NCBI RefSeq assembly: GCF_030811595.1
Contig: NZ_JAUSRB010000002.1
Span: forward strand, 124,001 to 188,000
Reading direction: 5' to 3'
Length of the DNA: 64,000 nt
Origin: Streptosporangium brasiliense
GTDB taxonomy: Bacteria; Actinomycetota; Actinomycetes; Streptosporangiales; Streptosporangiaceae
The translations under genes and the position numbers were made by a program. Under the pieces are notes generated by a model that was not told the DNA's origin, ran no database searches, and worked only from the letters and a program-made list of their open reading frames with translations. Below are positions 32,815 to 40,749 of this stretch, one piece after another. How positions within the stretch are numbered: position 1 is the stretch's first letter; the number at the start of each line of letters is the position of its first letter.

Positions 32815-33050
32815 TCCGCGTTGCCGCGGGCCGCCCGTCTCGTCGACGTGGGTGGCGCCCGGCCATGGACACGGTCCCCGCGGCCGGATCACCTCGTGGA
32901 TCCGGTGCGAGCCGCCGGCGCTGACGTGGTCCGTAGAAGACCGGAGGTGCTCGACCACCCGGCAGGCCCCCTCAGCTGAGCGGCCGCTTTCCGTGAGAAT
33001 CGACACCTTTGCCGGGCCGGTCACCCGCGGGATACCTCGCGTGATATTTT

Positions 33051-33070
33051 TGCACTGACCGGTCAGTTCA
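33051..33070. promoter_or_regulatory. TetR operator of the ABC/YhgE/TetR operon
   Basis: TGCACTGACC/GGTCAGTTCA, a 20-bp palindrome (9 of 10 matches, perfect core ACTGACCGGTCAGT) in an AT-richer stretch 18 bp before the first gene. The operon's third gene encodes a TetR repressor, so autoregulation is likely. Confidence 0.7.
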
Positions 33071-33087
33071 AAATTTCGGAGGGTGCG

Positions 33088-34029
33088 GTGTTCCAGGGGG
33101 TCGGGGTGCGCGCGGTCGGTCTGTCCCTCAAGGGCGAGCACGGATGGGTCTACCGCGACGTCGGCCTCGCGGCCGAGCCGGGCAGCCTCACCGCCGTCAC
33201 CGGACAGGCGGGCAGCGGGCGGACGAGCCTGCTGCTGACCCTGGCCGGACGGATGAGACCCACCGACGGCACGCTCACCGTGGGGCGGTACGGCAAGCCG
33301 CGGGCGATCCGGCGCGTCGCCGCGCTCGGCCTGGTGGACGGGGTCAACGACCTGGAGAAGGCGCTGACGGTCCGCGAGCACCTGCACGAGCGGTCACCGG
33401 GCATGTTCTGGGGCAGACGGCAGGAGTCACGGGCCGCGACCGCGCTGGCCCTGGCCGGTCTGGAGCTGTCCCCCGGCGACCGCACCCTCATCCGCGACCT
33501 GGGCCGGGAGGAGCGGGTGCGGCTCGGGATCGCACTCGCGCTGCTCGACACCCCGGGGCTGCTGATCCTCGACAACGTGGACACCGGCCTCGCCCAGGAC
33601 CGCCAGGAGGCGCTCTGGGCGACGCTGGGTGAGCTGGGCGCCCTGGGCCTGACCGTCATCGCGGCCTGCACGGAGAGCGAGCGGGCGGCGGTCCGCCTGC
33701 CCTCCGGGAATCCCGCGGAGTCCACGGACTCCGGGGGCTCCGGGGGCTCCGGGGATTCCGCGGACTCCACGGAGTCCGGGGAACCCGGGAACGCGACGGA
33801 CTCCGGCGAACCGCGGGACGCGACGGACGGACCGGACGGCGGCCACCCGGCGCACTCCGGACCGGACCCGGACGGGCCGGAGGCCGTACCGGCCGTCACC
33901 GGGTCCACGGCCCCGCCGGATCCCGAAGGACCCGGATCCGTTCCTGACGCCGAAAAGCCTGCGGGGGCCGGCGGACAGGACGGGGAGAGCATGGCGCGGA
34001 CCGTAACGAGCGAGGAGAGGGACCGATGA
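33088..34029 (+). CDS. ABC-type ATPase with degenerate motifs
   Basis: 313-aa nucleotide-binding protein partnered with the YhgE/Pip membrane protein. Walker A is GQAGSGRTSL, with Arg45 in place of the invariant Lys. The signature motif is reduced to LGREERVRLG. Walker B is LLILDNVDTG, with Asn163 replacing the catalytic Glu. ATP hydrolysis may thus be weak or absent; I believe related actinobacterial proteins share the GSGRTS form. Residues about 210-310 are a low-complexity Gly/Ser/Asp/Pro tail. The GTG at 33088 follows GGAGGGT. The next gene overlaps by 4 bp. Confidence 0.85.
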   Translation: MFQGVGVRAVGLSLKGEHGWVYRDVGLAAEPGSLTAVTGQAGSGRTSLLLTLAGRMRPTDGTLTVGRYGKPRAIRRVAALGLVDGVNDLEKALTVREHLHERSPGMFWGRRQESRAATALALAGLELSPGDRTLIRDLGREERVRLGIALALLDTPGLLILDNVDTGLAQDRQEALWATLGELGALGLTVIAACTESERAAVRLPSGNPAESTDSGGSGGSGDSADSTESGEPGNATDSGEPRDATDGPDGGHPAHSGPDPDGPEAVPAVTGSTAPPDPEGPGSVPDAEKPAGAGGQDGESMARTVTSEERDR

Positions 34030-36305
34030 GATCGTTGCGGCTGGGACGGCTGGAGCTGCGGCGGTTCACCCGGTCGCGGCTGACCCGGGCGGCACTGGCG
34101 GGCGTGGTGATGCTGCCGCTGCTGTACGCCGGGCTGTACCTGTGGTCGTTCTGGGACCCGCAGGGCAACCTCGAGAACATCCCGGTGGCGCTGGTCGTGG
34201 AGGACAGGCCCGCGACCGTCGACGGCAAGACGGTCGACGCGGGCCGCGAGCTGGCCGACGAGTTGCGTGAGCGCAAGGTCCTGGGCTGGCACACGGTCGA
34301 CGCCCGGCAGGCCGCCGACGGCGTGAACGACGGCAGCTTCTACCTGTCCCTGACCATCCCCGCCGACTTCAGCGCCCGGCTGGCCTCGCCCTCCGGCGAC
34401 GGCACGCCGACCCCCGCCGAGCTCGGGGTGCGGGTCGACACCGGCCGCAGTTACATCATGGGAACGATCTCCGACGCGGTGTTCACCGAGGTCAAGGACG
34501 CGGCGGGCCGTACCGCGCTGAAGGACTACTGGGACAACGTCTTCGTGTCCTTCGGCGAGCTGCACGACGCCACCGCCAAGGCCGCCGACGGGGCGGACGA
34601 TCTGCACGACGGTACGGCGAAGGCCGGAAAGGGCGCGTCCACCCTGAACGCCGGCCTCGGCCAGGCCAAGGCCGGCACCCACCAGCTCACCGTGGGCCTG
34701 GGCAGCGCCAACACCGCCACCGGCCGGCTGTCGGCCGGGGCGGACAAGCTGACCGGAGGCCTGGGCCAGGCGGAGAGCGGCTCACGCAAGCTGGGCCAGG
34801 GACTGGCGAAGCTGGAGAAGGGCGCCAAGCAGGTCGCCGACGGCAACGCGCAGGTCTACAAGCAGGTCCACGCCCAGGTGTCGAAGATCAACGAGGTGGC
34901 CGACGAGGTCGTCCCGGTGCTGCGGGAGAACGGGGCGCGGCTGCAGTCGCTCGCGGAGGCCGTCGAGCGGGGCGCCGGCCTGGTCGCCGACGGCGCGGGA
35001 GCGCTGCCCGGCGGGATCAAGCAGGGGGCGGAACAGGCCCAGCAGCAGGCGCAGCAGTTGCAGAGCTGGCTGGACGGCAATCCGGACGCCGACCCGCGGC
35101 TGCGGGCCATCGCCGAACGTCTCACCCGGTCCACCCAGGAGGTGGCCACCGGGCTGGAGGGCGCCGCCGGCGACGGCAGCGGCGCCGCGGCCCAGTTGCA
35201 GCGGGACGCCCGCCGGATCGCGGAGGTCGCGGGCCGCACGGCGGAGGTCGCGCCCACCGCGGGCCAGCAGCTCGACCAGGCCAGGGACAAGATCAATCAA
35301 CTGGACGAGGGGCTCGGCAAGCTGGCCGACGGCTCGGCGAAGCTCCACGCGGGCCTCGGTGACGCGGCGGACGCCAACGGGAAGATCACTTCTGGGATCT
35401 CCCAGCTCGGCGACGGCTCCGCGCAGCTCAGCCGGGGGCTGACCCAGCTCGGCGGCGGCATCGTCAAGCTGAGCGACGGCGCGGCCAGGGTGGACAGCGG
35501 GGTGGGCCGCCTGCACGAGGGCGCCGGGGAGCTCACCACCGGTATCGGCAAGCTGACGGACGGGTCCAGGAAACTGAGCGACAAGCTCGGGGACGGCGCC
35601 GAGCAGATCCCGGACTACGGCAAGGGCGAGCGCGCCGACCGGAGCGAGATGATGAGCGAGCCGGTCAAGCTGGCCAACCAGGTCGCCAACGAGGTGCCCA
35701 ACTACGGCACCGGGTTCGCGCCCTTCTTCGTCCCGCTGGCCCTGTGGGTCGGCGCGATGGTGAGCTACATGGTGCTGCGCCCGCTCAACCCCCGTCTCCT
35801 CGCCGGTACGGCTCCCGCCTGGCGGATCGCGGTGGCCGGCTGGCTGCCGGGACTGGTCCTGGGCGCCGCCCAGGTGGGCGTGCTGATGGCGGTGATCAGG
35901 TTCGCGCTCGGCATGGAGGCCGCGCACTGGGCCGGGATCGCCGGGATCCTGCTTCTCACCGTGGCGGCGTTCCTGGCGGTCGTGCAGGCGGTCAACGCCC
36001 TGCTCGGCGCGCCGGGACGGGTCGTGGTGCTGGCACTGCTGATGCTCCAGCTGACCTCGGCCGCCGGGACCTATCCGATCGAGACCTCGCCGGGCTTCTT
36101 CCAGACGATCTCACCGTGGCTCCCGATGAGCTGGGTGGTCAGCGCGCTGCGGCGGCTGATCAGCGGCGGCGACCTCACGGTGGTCTGGCAGGCCGGCGGG
36201 GTGCTGGCGCTGACCGCCGCGCTGGGCCTGAGCCTGACCGTCTACGCCGTGCACAAGGGGCGCACCTGGTCGATGCGGCGCCTCCACCCCGAGCTGGCAC
36301 TGTGA
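34026..36305 (+). CDS. YhgE/Pip-domain membrane protein (ABC-2-like)
   Basis: 759-aa protein. One N-terminal membrane helix (about 24-42) is followed by a large extracytoplasmic region and a cluster of about five to six helices near the C-terminus (about 565-750), the ABC-2 layout of YhgE/Pip proteins. The outside region (about 185-520) is a long coiled domain with repeated units such as L-x-D-G-S-x-K-L and L-x2-G-L-x2-L. Homologues are phage-infection or export-related proteins. Here it probably works with the upstream ATPase and is repressed by the downstream TetR; the cargo is unknown. It begins in an ATGA overlap. Confidence 0.88.
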   Translation: MRSLRLGRLELRRFTRSRLTRAALAGVVMLPLLYAGLYLWSFWDPQGNLENIPVALVVEDRPATVDGKTVDAGRELADELRERKVLGWHTVDARQAADGVNDGSFYLSLTIPADFSARLASPSGDGTPTPAELGVRVDTGRSYIMGTISDAVFTEVKDAAGRTALKDYWDNVFVSFGELHDATAKAADGADDLHDGTAKAGKGASTLNAGLGQAKAGTHQLTVGLGSANTATGRLSAGADKLTGGLGQAESGSRKLGQGLAKLEKGAKQVADGNAQVYKQVHAQVSKINEVADEVVPVLRENGARLQSLAEAVERGAGLVADGAGALPGGIKQGAEQAQQQAQQLQSWLDGNPDADPRLRAIAERLTRSTQEVATGLEGAAGDGSGAAAQLQRDARRIAEVAGRTAEVAPTAGQQLDQARDKINQLDEGLGKLADGSAKLHAGLGDAADANGKITSGISQLGDGSAQLSRGLTQLGGGIVKLSDGAARVDSGVGRLHEGAGELTTGIGKLTDGSRKLSDKLGDGAEQIPDYGKGERADRSEMMSEPVKLANQVANEVPNYGTGFAPFFVPLALWVGAMVSYMVLRPLNPRLLAGTAPAWRIAVAGWLPGLVLGAAQVGVLMAVIRFALGMEAAHWAGIAGILLLTVAAFLAVVQAVNALLGAPGRVVVLALLMLQLTSAAGTYPIETSPGFFQTISPWLPMSWVVSALRRLISGGDLTVVWQAGGVLALTAALGLSLTVYAVHKGRTWSMRRLHPELAL

Positions 36306-37075
36306 CTACGGTTACCCCCATGACACAGCAGCGGGCCGGGGCCGGGAGCGTGGACACGGGCGCGGAACAGGACCGGCGAGGGCCCGGGGCGGGCACGGCC
36401 ACGGGCACGGAGCGGGACCGGCGAGAGCCTGCCCCGGACACCGGCGCGGGCGCGGAACGGGACCGGCGAGGGCCCGGGGCGGGCGCGGCCGTGAGGAAGG
36501 GAGACGGCCGCCGGGCCGAGACGAGGCTCAGGCTGTTCACGGCGGCCGTGGAGGTGATCGCCGAGCAGGGCTACACCGCCGCCACGGTGGACGCGATCGC
36601 CGAACGGGCCGGTGTCGCCAAGGGCACCGTGTTCTACAACTTCGGCAGCAAGGAGGCGCTCTTCGCCGCGCTGCTCGAACACGGGATCCAGCGGCTGGCC
36701 GACGCGCTGGGCGAGGCGGACACCGGGCAGGCCGCGCTCGACACCCTCGACTCGGTGGTCATGGCGCAGCTGCGGTTCTTCGAGGAGTACGGCGCGTTCG
36801 CCCGGGTGCTGCTCGCCGAGATGTGGCGCACCGCCTGGCAGGACGCGGTGGCCAGGCTGCGCGAGCAGGCGCTGGGGGTCTACGCGGGGGCGCTGCGCCG
36901 GGCGGTGGCCGAGGGCGTGGTCCGGGAGGACCTGGATGTGGAGACCGCGGCGACGGCCGTGTTCGGCATGGTGCTGACCGTCTCGATCGAGCGCCGGGCG
37001 CTCCACCCCGACCGCCCGATCGAGCAGCTCCACGCCACGCTCGTCGATCTCCTCCACAGACGGGTGTCCGGCTAG
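36302..37075 (+). CDS. TetR-family repressor with repetitive N-terminal extension
   Basis: 257-aa regulator. After about 60 residues of low-complexity Gly/Ala/Arg/Asp sequence comes a TetR HTH: RLRLFTAAVEVIAEQGYTAA, VDAIAERAGVAKGTVFYNFG and SKEALFAALLEHG. An all-helical ligand domain follows. The GTG at 36302 overlaps the YhgE stop (GTGA) and is preferred for coupling; ATG 36320 in the same frame is an alternative without a ribosome site. The N-terminal extension contains a 43-bp DNA duplication. It likely binds the palindrome at 33051-33070. Confidence 0.88.
   Translation: MTTVTPMTQQRAGAGSVDTGAEQDRRGPGAGTATGTERDRREPAPDTGAGAERDRRGPGAGAAVRKGDGRRAETRLRLFTAAVEVIAEQGYTAATVDAIAERAGVAKGTVFYNFGSKEALFAALLEHGIQRLADALGEADTGQAALDTLDSVVMAQLRFFEEYGAFARVLLAEMWRTAWQDAVARLREQALGVYAGALRRAVAEGVVREDLDVETAATAVFGMVLTVSIERRALHPDRPIEQLHATLVDLLHRRVSG
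36358..36490 (+). repeat. 43-bp coding direct repeat in the TetR N-terminus
   Basis: Copies at 36358-36400 and 36448-36490 differ at two bases (period 90, in frame) and encode GAEQ/ERDRRGPGAG blocks. A shorter relic lies between. Confidence 0.75.
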
Positions 37076-37094
37076 AGGGGTGTCCGGCTAGAGG
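37063..37094 (+). repeat. Tandem 16-bp duplication across the TetR stop codon
   Basis: GGTGTCCGGCTAGAGG occurs twice head to tail. The TAG in the first copy is the TetR stop. Confidence 0.9.
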
Positions 37095-37148
37095 ACCGGC
37101 GCGGATCCGCTGCGCGGCGCCTGCGCCGGCCCGAGAGTCCGGGCCGAT

Positions 37149-37265
37149 GTCAGTCCTGGTCGGCGTCAGTCCTGGTCGGCGTCAGTCCTGGCCGGCGTCA
37201 GTCCTGGTCGGCGTCAGTCCTGGCCGATGTCAGTCCTGGCCGGCGTCAGTCCTGGTCGGCGTCAG
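37149..37265 (+). repeat. 16-bp tandem repeat array, 7.3 copies
   Basis: Unit GTCAGTCCTGGTCGGC (variants GGCCGGC and GGCCGAT at the end) repeated at 37149, 37165, 37181, 37197, 37213, 37229, 37245 and a partial at 37261. The period is not a multiple of 3 and no gene covers it: a minisatellite-like (VNTR) locus. Confidence 0.95.
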
Positions 37266-37284
37266 CCGGGAGCTGCGAGACTCC

Positions 37285-37332
37285 CCGGCTCCTGGTGGAG
37301 GGCTCGGCCCGGCTGCTGGTGGAGGGCTCGGC
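37285..37332 (+). repeat. 24-bp tandem duplication
   Basis: CCGGCT-C/G-CTGGTGGAGGG-CTCGGC twice with one mismatch. With the two arrays before it, it fills the 37076-37580 spacer, which has no convincing gene. Confidence 0.85.
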
Positions 37333-37580
37333 GGCACGACGATTCTCGCCCCTGCCCTTGACGGCGTCGTAGGCCCGCGCCATGCGATCCCGCCTTCACA
37401 GACATCCGCTCACCCCGCAGGCCAGCGGCTACCAGGAGGTGTCCTGGCCGCGTCTCCTGCGATCCCCGGAGACCCCGGAGACGCCGGAGGCACCTGGAGC
37501 ACCGCCGTCCCGGCACGTCGTGCCCCACCGCATCGGCCACCGCCCGTCAGGCGGTCGCCGAGGTGGTTTGACGATGAGGA

Positions 37581-37612
37581 TTCCACCTGTCAGTCTTATA
37601 TTACAGGTGGAA
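37581..37612. promoter_or_regulatory. Operator-promoter of the ArsR-like regulator
   Basis: A perfect 10-bp inverted repeat TTCCACCTGT / ACAGGTGGAA with a 12-bp spacer containing TATATT (37597-37602), a consensus-like -10 box. It lies 13-44 bp before the regulator's GTG, so autorepression by occlusion of the promoter is likely. Confidence 0.75.
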
Positions 37613-37624
37613 GGTCGATACGCT

Positions 37625-37963
37625 GTGGATGGGATTCTGACCAGTGAGAAGCTGCTGGCGCTGCTCGCCGCCATCGGCCACCCACTCCGACTACGGATCA
37701 TCGCCGAGCTGTCCGGCGGCCGGGTGCATGTCAGCGAGCTGGCCCGGCGGCTCGGCATATCTCGGCCGCTGCTCTACATGCATCTTGAGCGGATGGAGAA
37801 GGCGGGCCTGGTCGCCGGCGATCTGGAGCTGTCGGCGGACGGCAAGGCGATGAAGTATTTCGAGCTGGTGCCGTTCGACGTGCGCCTGACAGCGGACACG
37901 GTCCTCGGCGCACTGCGAGCGGACGGACAGGAAGGCCCCGACGTGCAGGAGACCCGGAGATGA
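37625..37963 (+). CDS. ArsR-like winged-helix regulator
   Basis: 112-aa regulator. LLALLAAIGHPLRLRIIAEL and GRVHVSELARRLGISRPLLYMHLERMEKAGL form the ArsR-type HTH, followed by a winged hairpin and LSADGKAMKYFELVPFDVRL. No metal-binding Cys box is present, so it does not look like a metal sensor. GTG 37625 is chosen because TATATT and the palindrome lie just upstream and GGTGGAAGG serves as ribosome site; the upstream ATG at 37573 would precede the promoter. It is the first gene of an ATGA-coupled unit with the following membrane protein. Confidence 0.85.
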   Translation: MDGILTSEKLLALLAAIGHPLRLRIIAELSGGRVHVSELARRLGISRPLLYMHLERMEKAGLVAGDLELSADGKAMKYFELVPFDVRLTADTVLGALRADGQEGPDVQETRR

Positions 37964-38178
37964 AAGAAGTCGTCCTCCCCCTCGGGATCATCCTGATCCT
38001 CACCGTCGGCGCCGTGGTGGGCTTCATCGCCTGCTTCCGGCTTCACCGGGCGGCGATGTCGGAGTATCGGGAGGTCACCGAGCTGACGGCGCGGAACCAG
38101 GAGCAGCTCAACACCCGGCTCGCCGAGTTGACGGCACGGGTCTCCGCTGTGGAGCAGATCCTGCGGAGCGTCGGATGA
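37960..38178 (+). CDS. Small membrane protein with coiled-coil tail
   Basis: 72-aa protein: one membrane helix (about residues 7-27, LGIILILTVGAVVGFIACF), then a charged helix likely to coil (EYREVTELTARNQEQLNTRLAELTARV in part) to the C-terminus. It starts in an ATGA overlap with the regulator gene, so expression is tied to it. I do not recognise a family; it could anchor or modulate the regulator. Confidence 0.75.
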   Translation: MKEVVLPLGIILILTVGAVVGFIACFRLHRAAMSEYREVTELTARNQEQLNTRLAELTARVSAVEQILRSVG

Positions 38179-38334
38179 GTCTTCGCGTCCCATGACGCCA
38201 TCACACCGCCTCAGGCGGTGACAGGCCCGGGGCGGCGAGCGGCAACTCGCCACCCCGGGAAACGAAAGTCGCGCGACCACGCCGCAATCGGCGTGCCTTC
38301 GAACGCACGACCTCCAAAGAAAGGAGAGCAGCTC

Positions 38335-38469
38335 ATGCTGCTCCAATGCAAATCCCTCCATGGGCGGATCGGACCCGCGGAGGTGAGGACGCCGTCGTCC
38401 CACGGCCGGACCCGGCGTGAGCACGGCTCCCCCATCCGGGCATACGGGTCCGGCGGTGTGACCCGATGA
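38335..38469 (+). CDS. 44-aa ORF coupled to the MMPL gene (leader peptide?)
   Basis: MLLQCKSLHGRIGPAEVRTP.. ends VTR at 38469, overlapping the MMPL ATG by 4 bp (ATGA). AAAGGAGAGCAGCTC before its ATG is an excellent ribosome site, whereas the MMPL start has none of its own. It therefore looks like a coupling or leader ORF that brings ribosomes to the transporter gene. The peptide is not hydrophobic and matches nothing I know. Confidence 0.5.
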   Translation: MLLQCKSLHGRIGPAEVRTPSSHGRTRREHGSPIRAYGSGGVTR

Positions 38470-40709
38470 GCGCGCGGACCGGAAGGCGGCCACTGACCGT
38501 ACGGGTGGCGAGCTGGAGCGCCGCCCATCCGTGGCGGGCGATCATCGGATGGTTCCTGTTCGTCGTCCTGTGCCTGGGGGTCGGCTCGGCGATCGGCACC
38601 GACAAGGCCACCAGCGAGGACTACCGGGTCGGCGAGGCCGGCCGCGCCGAGGCCATCGCGGCCGAGGGGGACCTGCAACGCAGGCCGACGGAGCAGATCC
38701 TGATCTCGGTCAGGTCCGGCCCGCAGGACCCCGCCGCGGTCAACGCCGCCGCACGGGACATCACCGTCCGGATGAAGAAGCTACCCGAGGTCGAGGACGT
38801 CGCCGCCCCGATCCGCTCGAAGAACGGCAGGACCCTCATGGTCGAGGTGACCATGAGAGGGGCGGAGCTGGACGGCAGCACGAAGGTCGATCCGCTGCTC
38901 GCACAGACCGCCGCCGTGCAGAAGGGGTATCCGAACCTCCTCGTGGAGGAGACCGGCGGCCCCTCCATCAGCAAGGGCCTCAACAAGCAGCGCGGTGACG
39001 ACCTCGCGCTCTCCGAGGCGATCACGCTGCCGGTCACGCTGATCACCTTGCTGGTCGTCTTCGGTTCGGTGGTCATGGCCGGCGTGCCGCTGCTGCTGGC
39101 GTTGTCCTCGATCGCCGCGGCCATGGGGCTGTCGATGGTGGTCTCGCACATCGTTCCGGACGCCGGTGTCGGCAACAACGTCATCCTGCTGATCGGCATG
39201 GCGGTCGGCGTCGACTACACGCTCTTCTACCTCAAGCGCGAGCGGGAGGAACGGACCCGCTCGGACGGCAGGCTCGGCTCGGCGGCCCTGGTGGAACTGG
39301 CCGCGGCGACCTCCGGCCGGACGGTCGTGGTCTCCGGCCTCGCGGTGATCGTCTCCAGCGCCACCCTGTACTTGGCCTCGGACGTCATCTTCTCCTCGCT
39401 GGCCACCGGCACCATCGTCGTCGTGCTGGTCGCCGTGCTCAGCTCGATGACCGTGCTGCCCGCCCTGCTGGTCACGATCGGCCACAGGACCGAACGCCGT
39501 GCGGCCCGCCGGACCGCCCGGGCGGCGGAACGGGGCGAGCCGCGCCGACCGAAGAAGGAGGGGGCCGAGATCGGCCGGGTGTGGAGCGCCCTGCTGCGGC
39601 CCGCGAGCAAGCACCCGGCGATCACGCTGTGCGTGTCGGTGCTCGTCATGATCTGCCTGGCGCTCCCCGTGCTGGGCATGCAGCTGAGGGTGCTGAACAA
39701 GGACAGCCATCCGCGCGACGTCCCGGCGATACAGGTCTACGACCGGCTGACCGGGGCGTTCCCGGAGCTGCGGGTCCAGCACAGCGTCGTCGTCCGCGCC
39801 GACCCCGCCCACGCCGAAGAGGTGACCGAGGCGCTGAAGGATCTCGGCCGGCGCGCCCAGGCGGACCCGCTGTTCGCCAGGAACGTGCGGCCGAGGCTGC
39901 GGACTTCGGCCGACAGCCGGATCAGCGTGCTCGATCTGGCCGTCCCGTTCCGGATGAGCTCCGACGAGGCGATGAAGTCGCTGACGCACATCCGGGAGGA
40001 CTACCTGCCCGCCACGGTCGGCAGGGTCCCCGGTGTCGAGGCACACGTCACCGGGGACGTCGCCCGTGACGCGGACTACCTCGCCAATCAGAACGAGAAA
40101 CTGCCGCTGGTCCTGACGGCCCTGCTGCTGCTGACCTTCGTCATGACGGTGGTCGTGTTCCGCTCGGTCGTCATCGGGCTGATCGGGGTCCTGCTCAACC
40201 TGCTGTCCGCCGCGGCCTCGTTCGGCCTGCTGGTCATGGCCTTCCAGAGCAGTCTGGGGGAGAGCCTGTTCGGCGCCGACGCCACCGGCGCGATCGGATC
40301 CCGGGTGCCGCTGTTCCTCTTCGTGATCCTCTTCGGGCTGTCGATGGACTACCAGATGTTCATGGTCAGCCGGATCAAGGAGGCGGCGCTGCGCGGCGTG
40401 CCCACCCGCGAGGCGGTGCTGGACGGCATCGGCCGCTCGGCCGGCGTGGTGACCAGCGCCGCGGTCGTGATGGTGACCGTGTTCGCCAGCTTCGTCTTCC
40501 TCCACCTCGCCGAGATGAAGCAGATCGGTTTCAGCCTCGCGGCGGCCGTGCTGCTGGACGCCTTCGTCATCCGGGTCATGATCCTGCCGTCGGCCATGAC
40601 GCTGCTCGGCCGGGCGAACTGGTGGCCGTCACGCACGATGCGGCGCGCGCAGTCCGCGCGGCAGGAAGGCCCGGCCCTCGTCCCCGCCGTGGCCAGGGGA
40701 AACGGGTAA
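38466..40709 (+). CDS. MMPL-family RND transporter
   Basis: 747-aa inner-membrane exporter of the MmpL/HpnN group, using proton force to move lipids or other hydrophobic molecules. It has twelve helices in two repeats, each with a large outside loop. The proton-relay Asp-Tyr pairs are in VGVDYTLFYLKR (first half) and LSMDYQMFMVSR (second half). The start reads VASWSAAHPWRAIIGWFLFV. The usual length is 700-1000. It lies behind an ArsR-like regulator, a small membrane protein and a 44-aa ORF, all on the plus strand, so it is probably regulated by the former. Confidence 0.92.
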   Translation: MSARTGRRPLTVRVASWSAAHPWRAIIGWFLFVVLCLGVGSAIGTDKATSEDYRVGEAGRAEAIAAEGDLQRRPTEQILISVRSGPQDPAAVNAAARDITVRMKKLPEVEDVAAPIRSKNGRTLMVEVTMRGAELDGSTKVDPLLAQTAAVQKGYPNLLVEETGGPSISKGLNKQRGDDLALSEAITLPVTLITLLVVFGSVVMAGVPLLLALSSIAAAMGLSMVVSHIVPDAGVGNNVILLIGMAVGVDYTLFYLKREREERTRSDGRLGSAALVELAAATSGRTVVVSGLAVIVSSATLYLASDVIFSSLATGTIVVVLVAVLSSMTVLPALLVTIGHRTERRAARRTARAAERGEPRRPKKEGAEIGRVWSALLRPASKHPAITLCVSVLVMICLALPVLGMQLRVLNKDSHPRDVPAIQVYDRLTGAFPELRVQHSVVVRADPAHAEEVTEALKDLGRRAQADPLFARNVRPRLRTSADSRISVLDLAVPFRMSSDEAMKSLTHIREDYLPATVGRVPGVEAHVTGDVARDADYLANQNEKLPLVLTALLLLTFVMTVVVFRSVVIGLIGVLLNLLSAAASFGLLVMAFQSSLGESLFGADATGAIGSRVPLFLFVILFGLSMDYQMFMVSRIKEAALRGVPTREAVLDGIGRSAGVVTSAAVVMVTVFASFVFLHLAEMKQIGFSLAAAVLLDAFVIRVMILPSAMTLLGRANWWPSRTMRRAQSARQEGPALVPAVARGNG

Positions 40710-40713
40710 CCCC

Positions 40714-40743
40714 TTGTCCAGGTAAATCGGTTCTTCCTACGAT
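40714..40743 (+). promoter_or_regulatory. Promoter of the VWA/PspA operon (leaderless)
   Basis: TTGTCC (40714-40719), an 18-bp spacer and TACGAT (40738-40743), 6 nt before the GTG at 40750. Confidence 0.65.
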
Positions 40744-40749
40744 CATGCG

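Noticed and set aside
34026..36305. Type VII secretion component
   Set aside because: YhgE/Pip proteins can be linked to LXG/ESX systems, but no EssC/EccC ATPase or WXG100 gene is present.
37149..37265. CRISPR array
   Set aside because: Repeats are directly adjacent (16 bp, no spacers) and there are no cas genes; it is a tandem repeat array.
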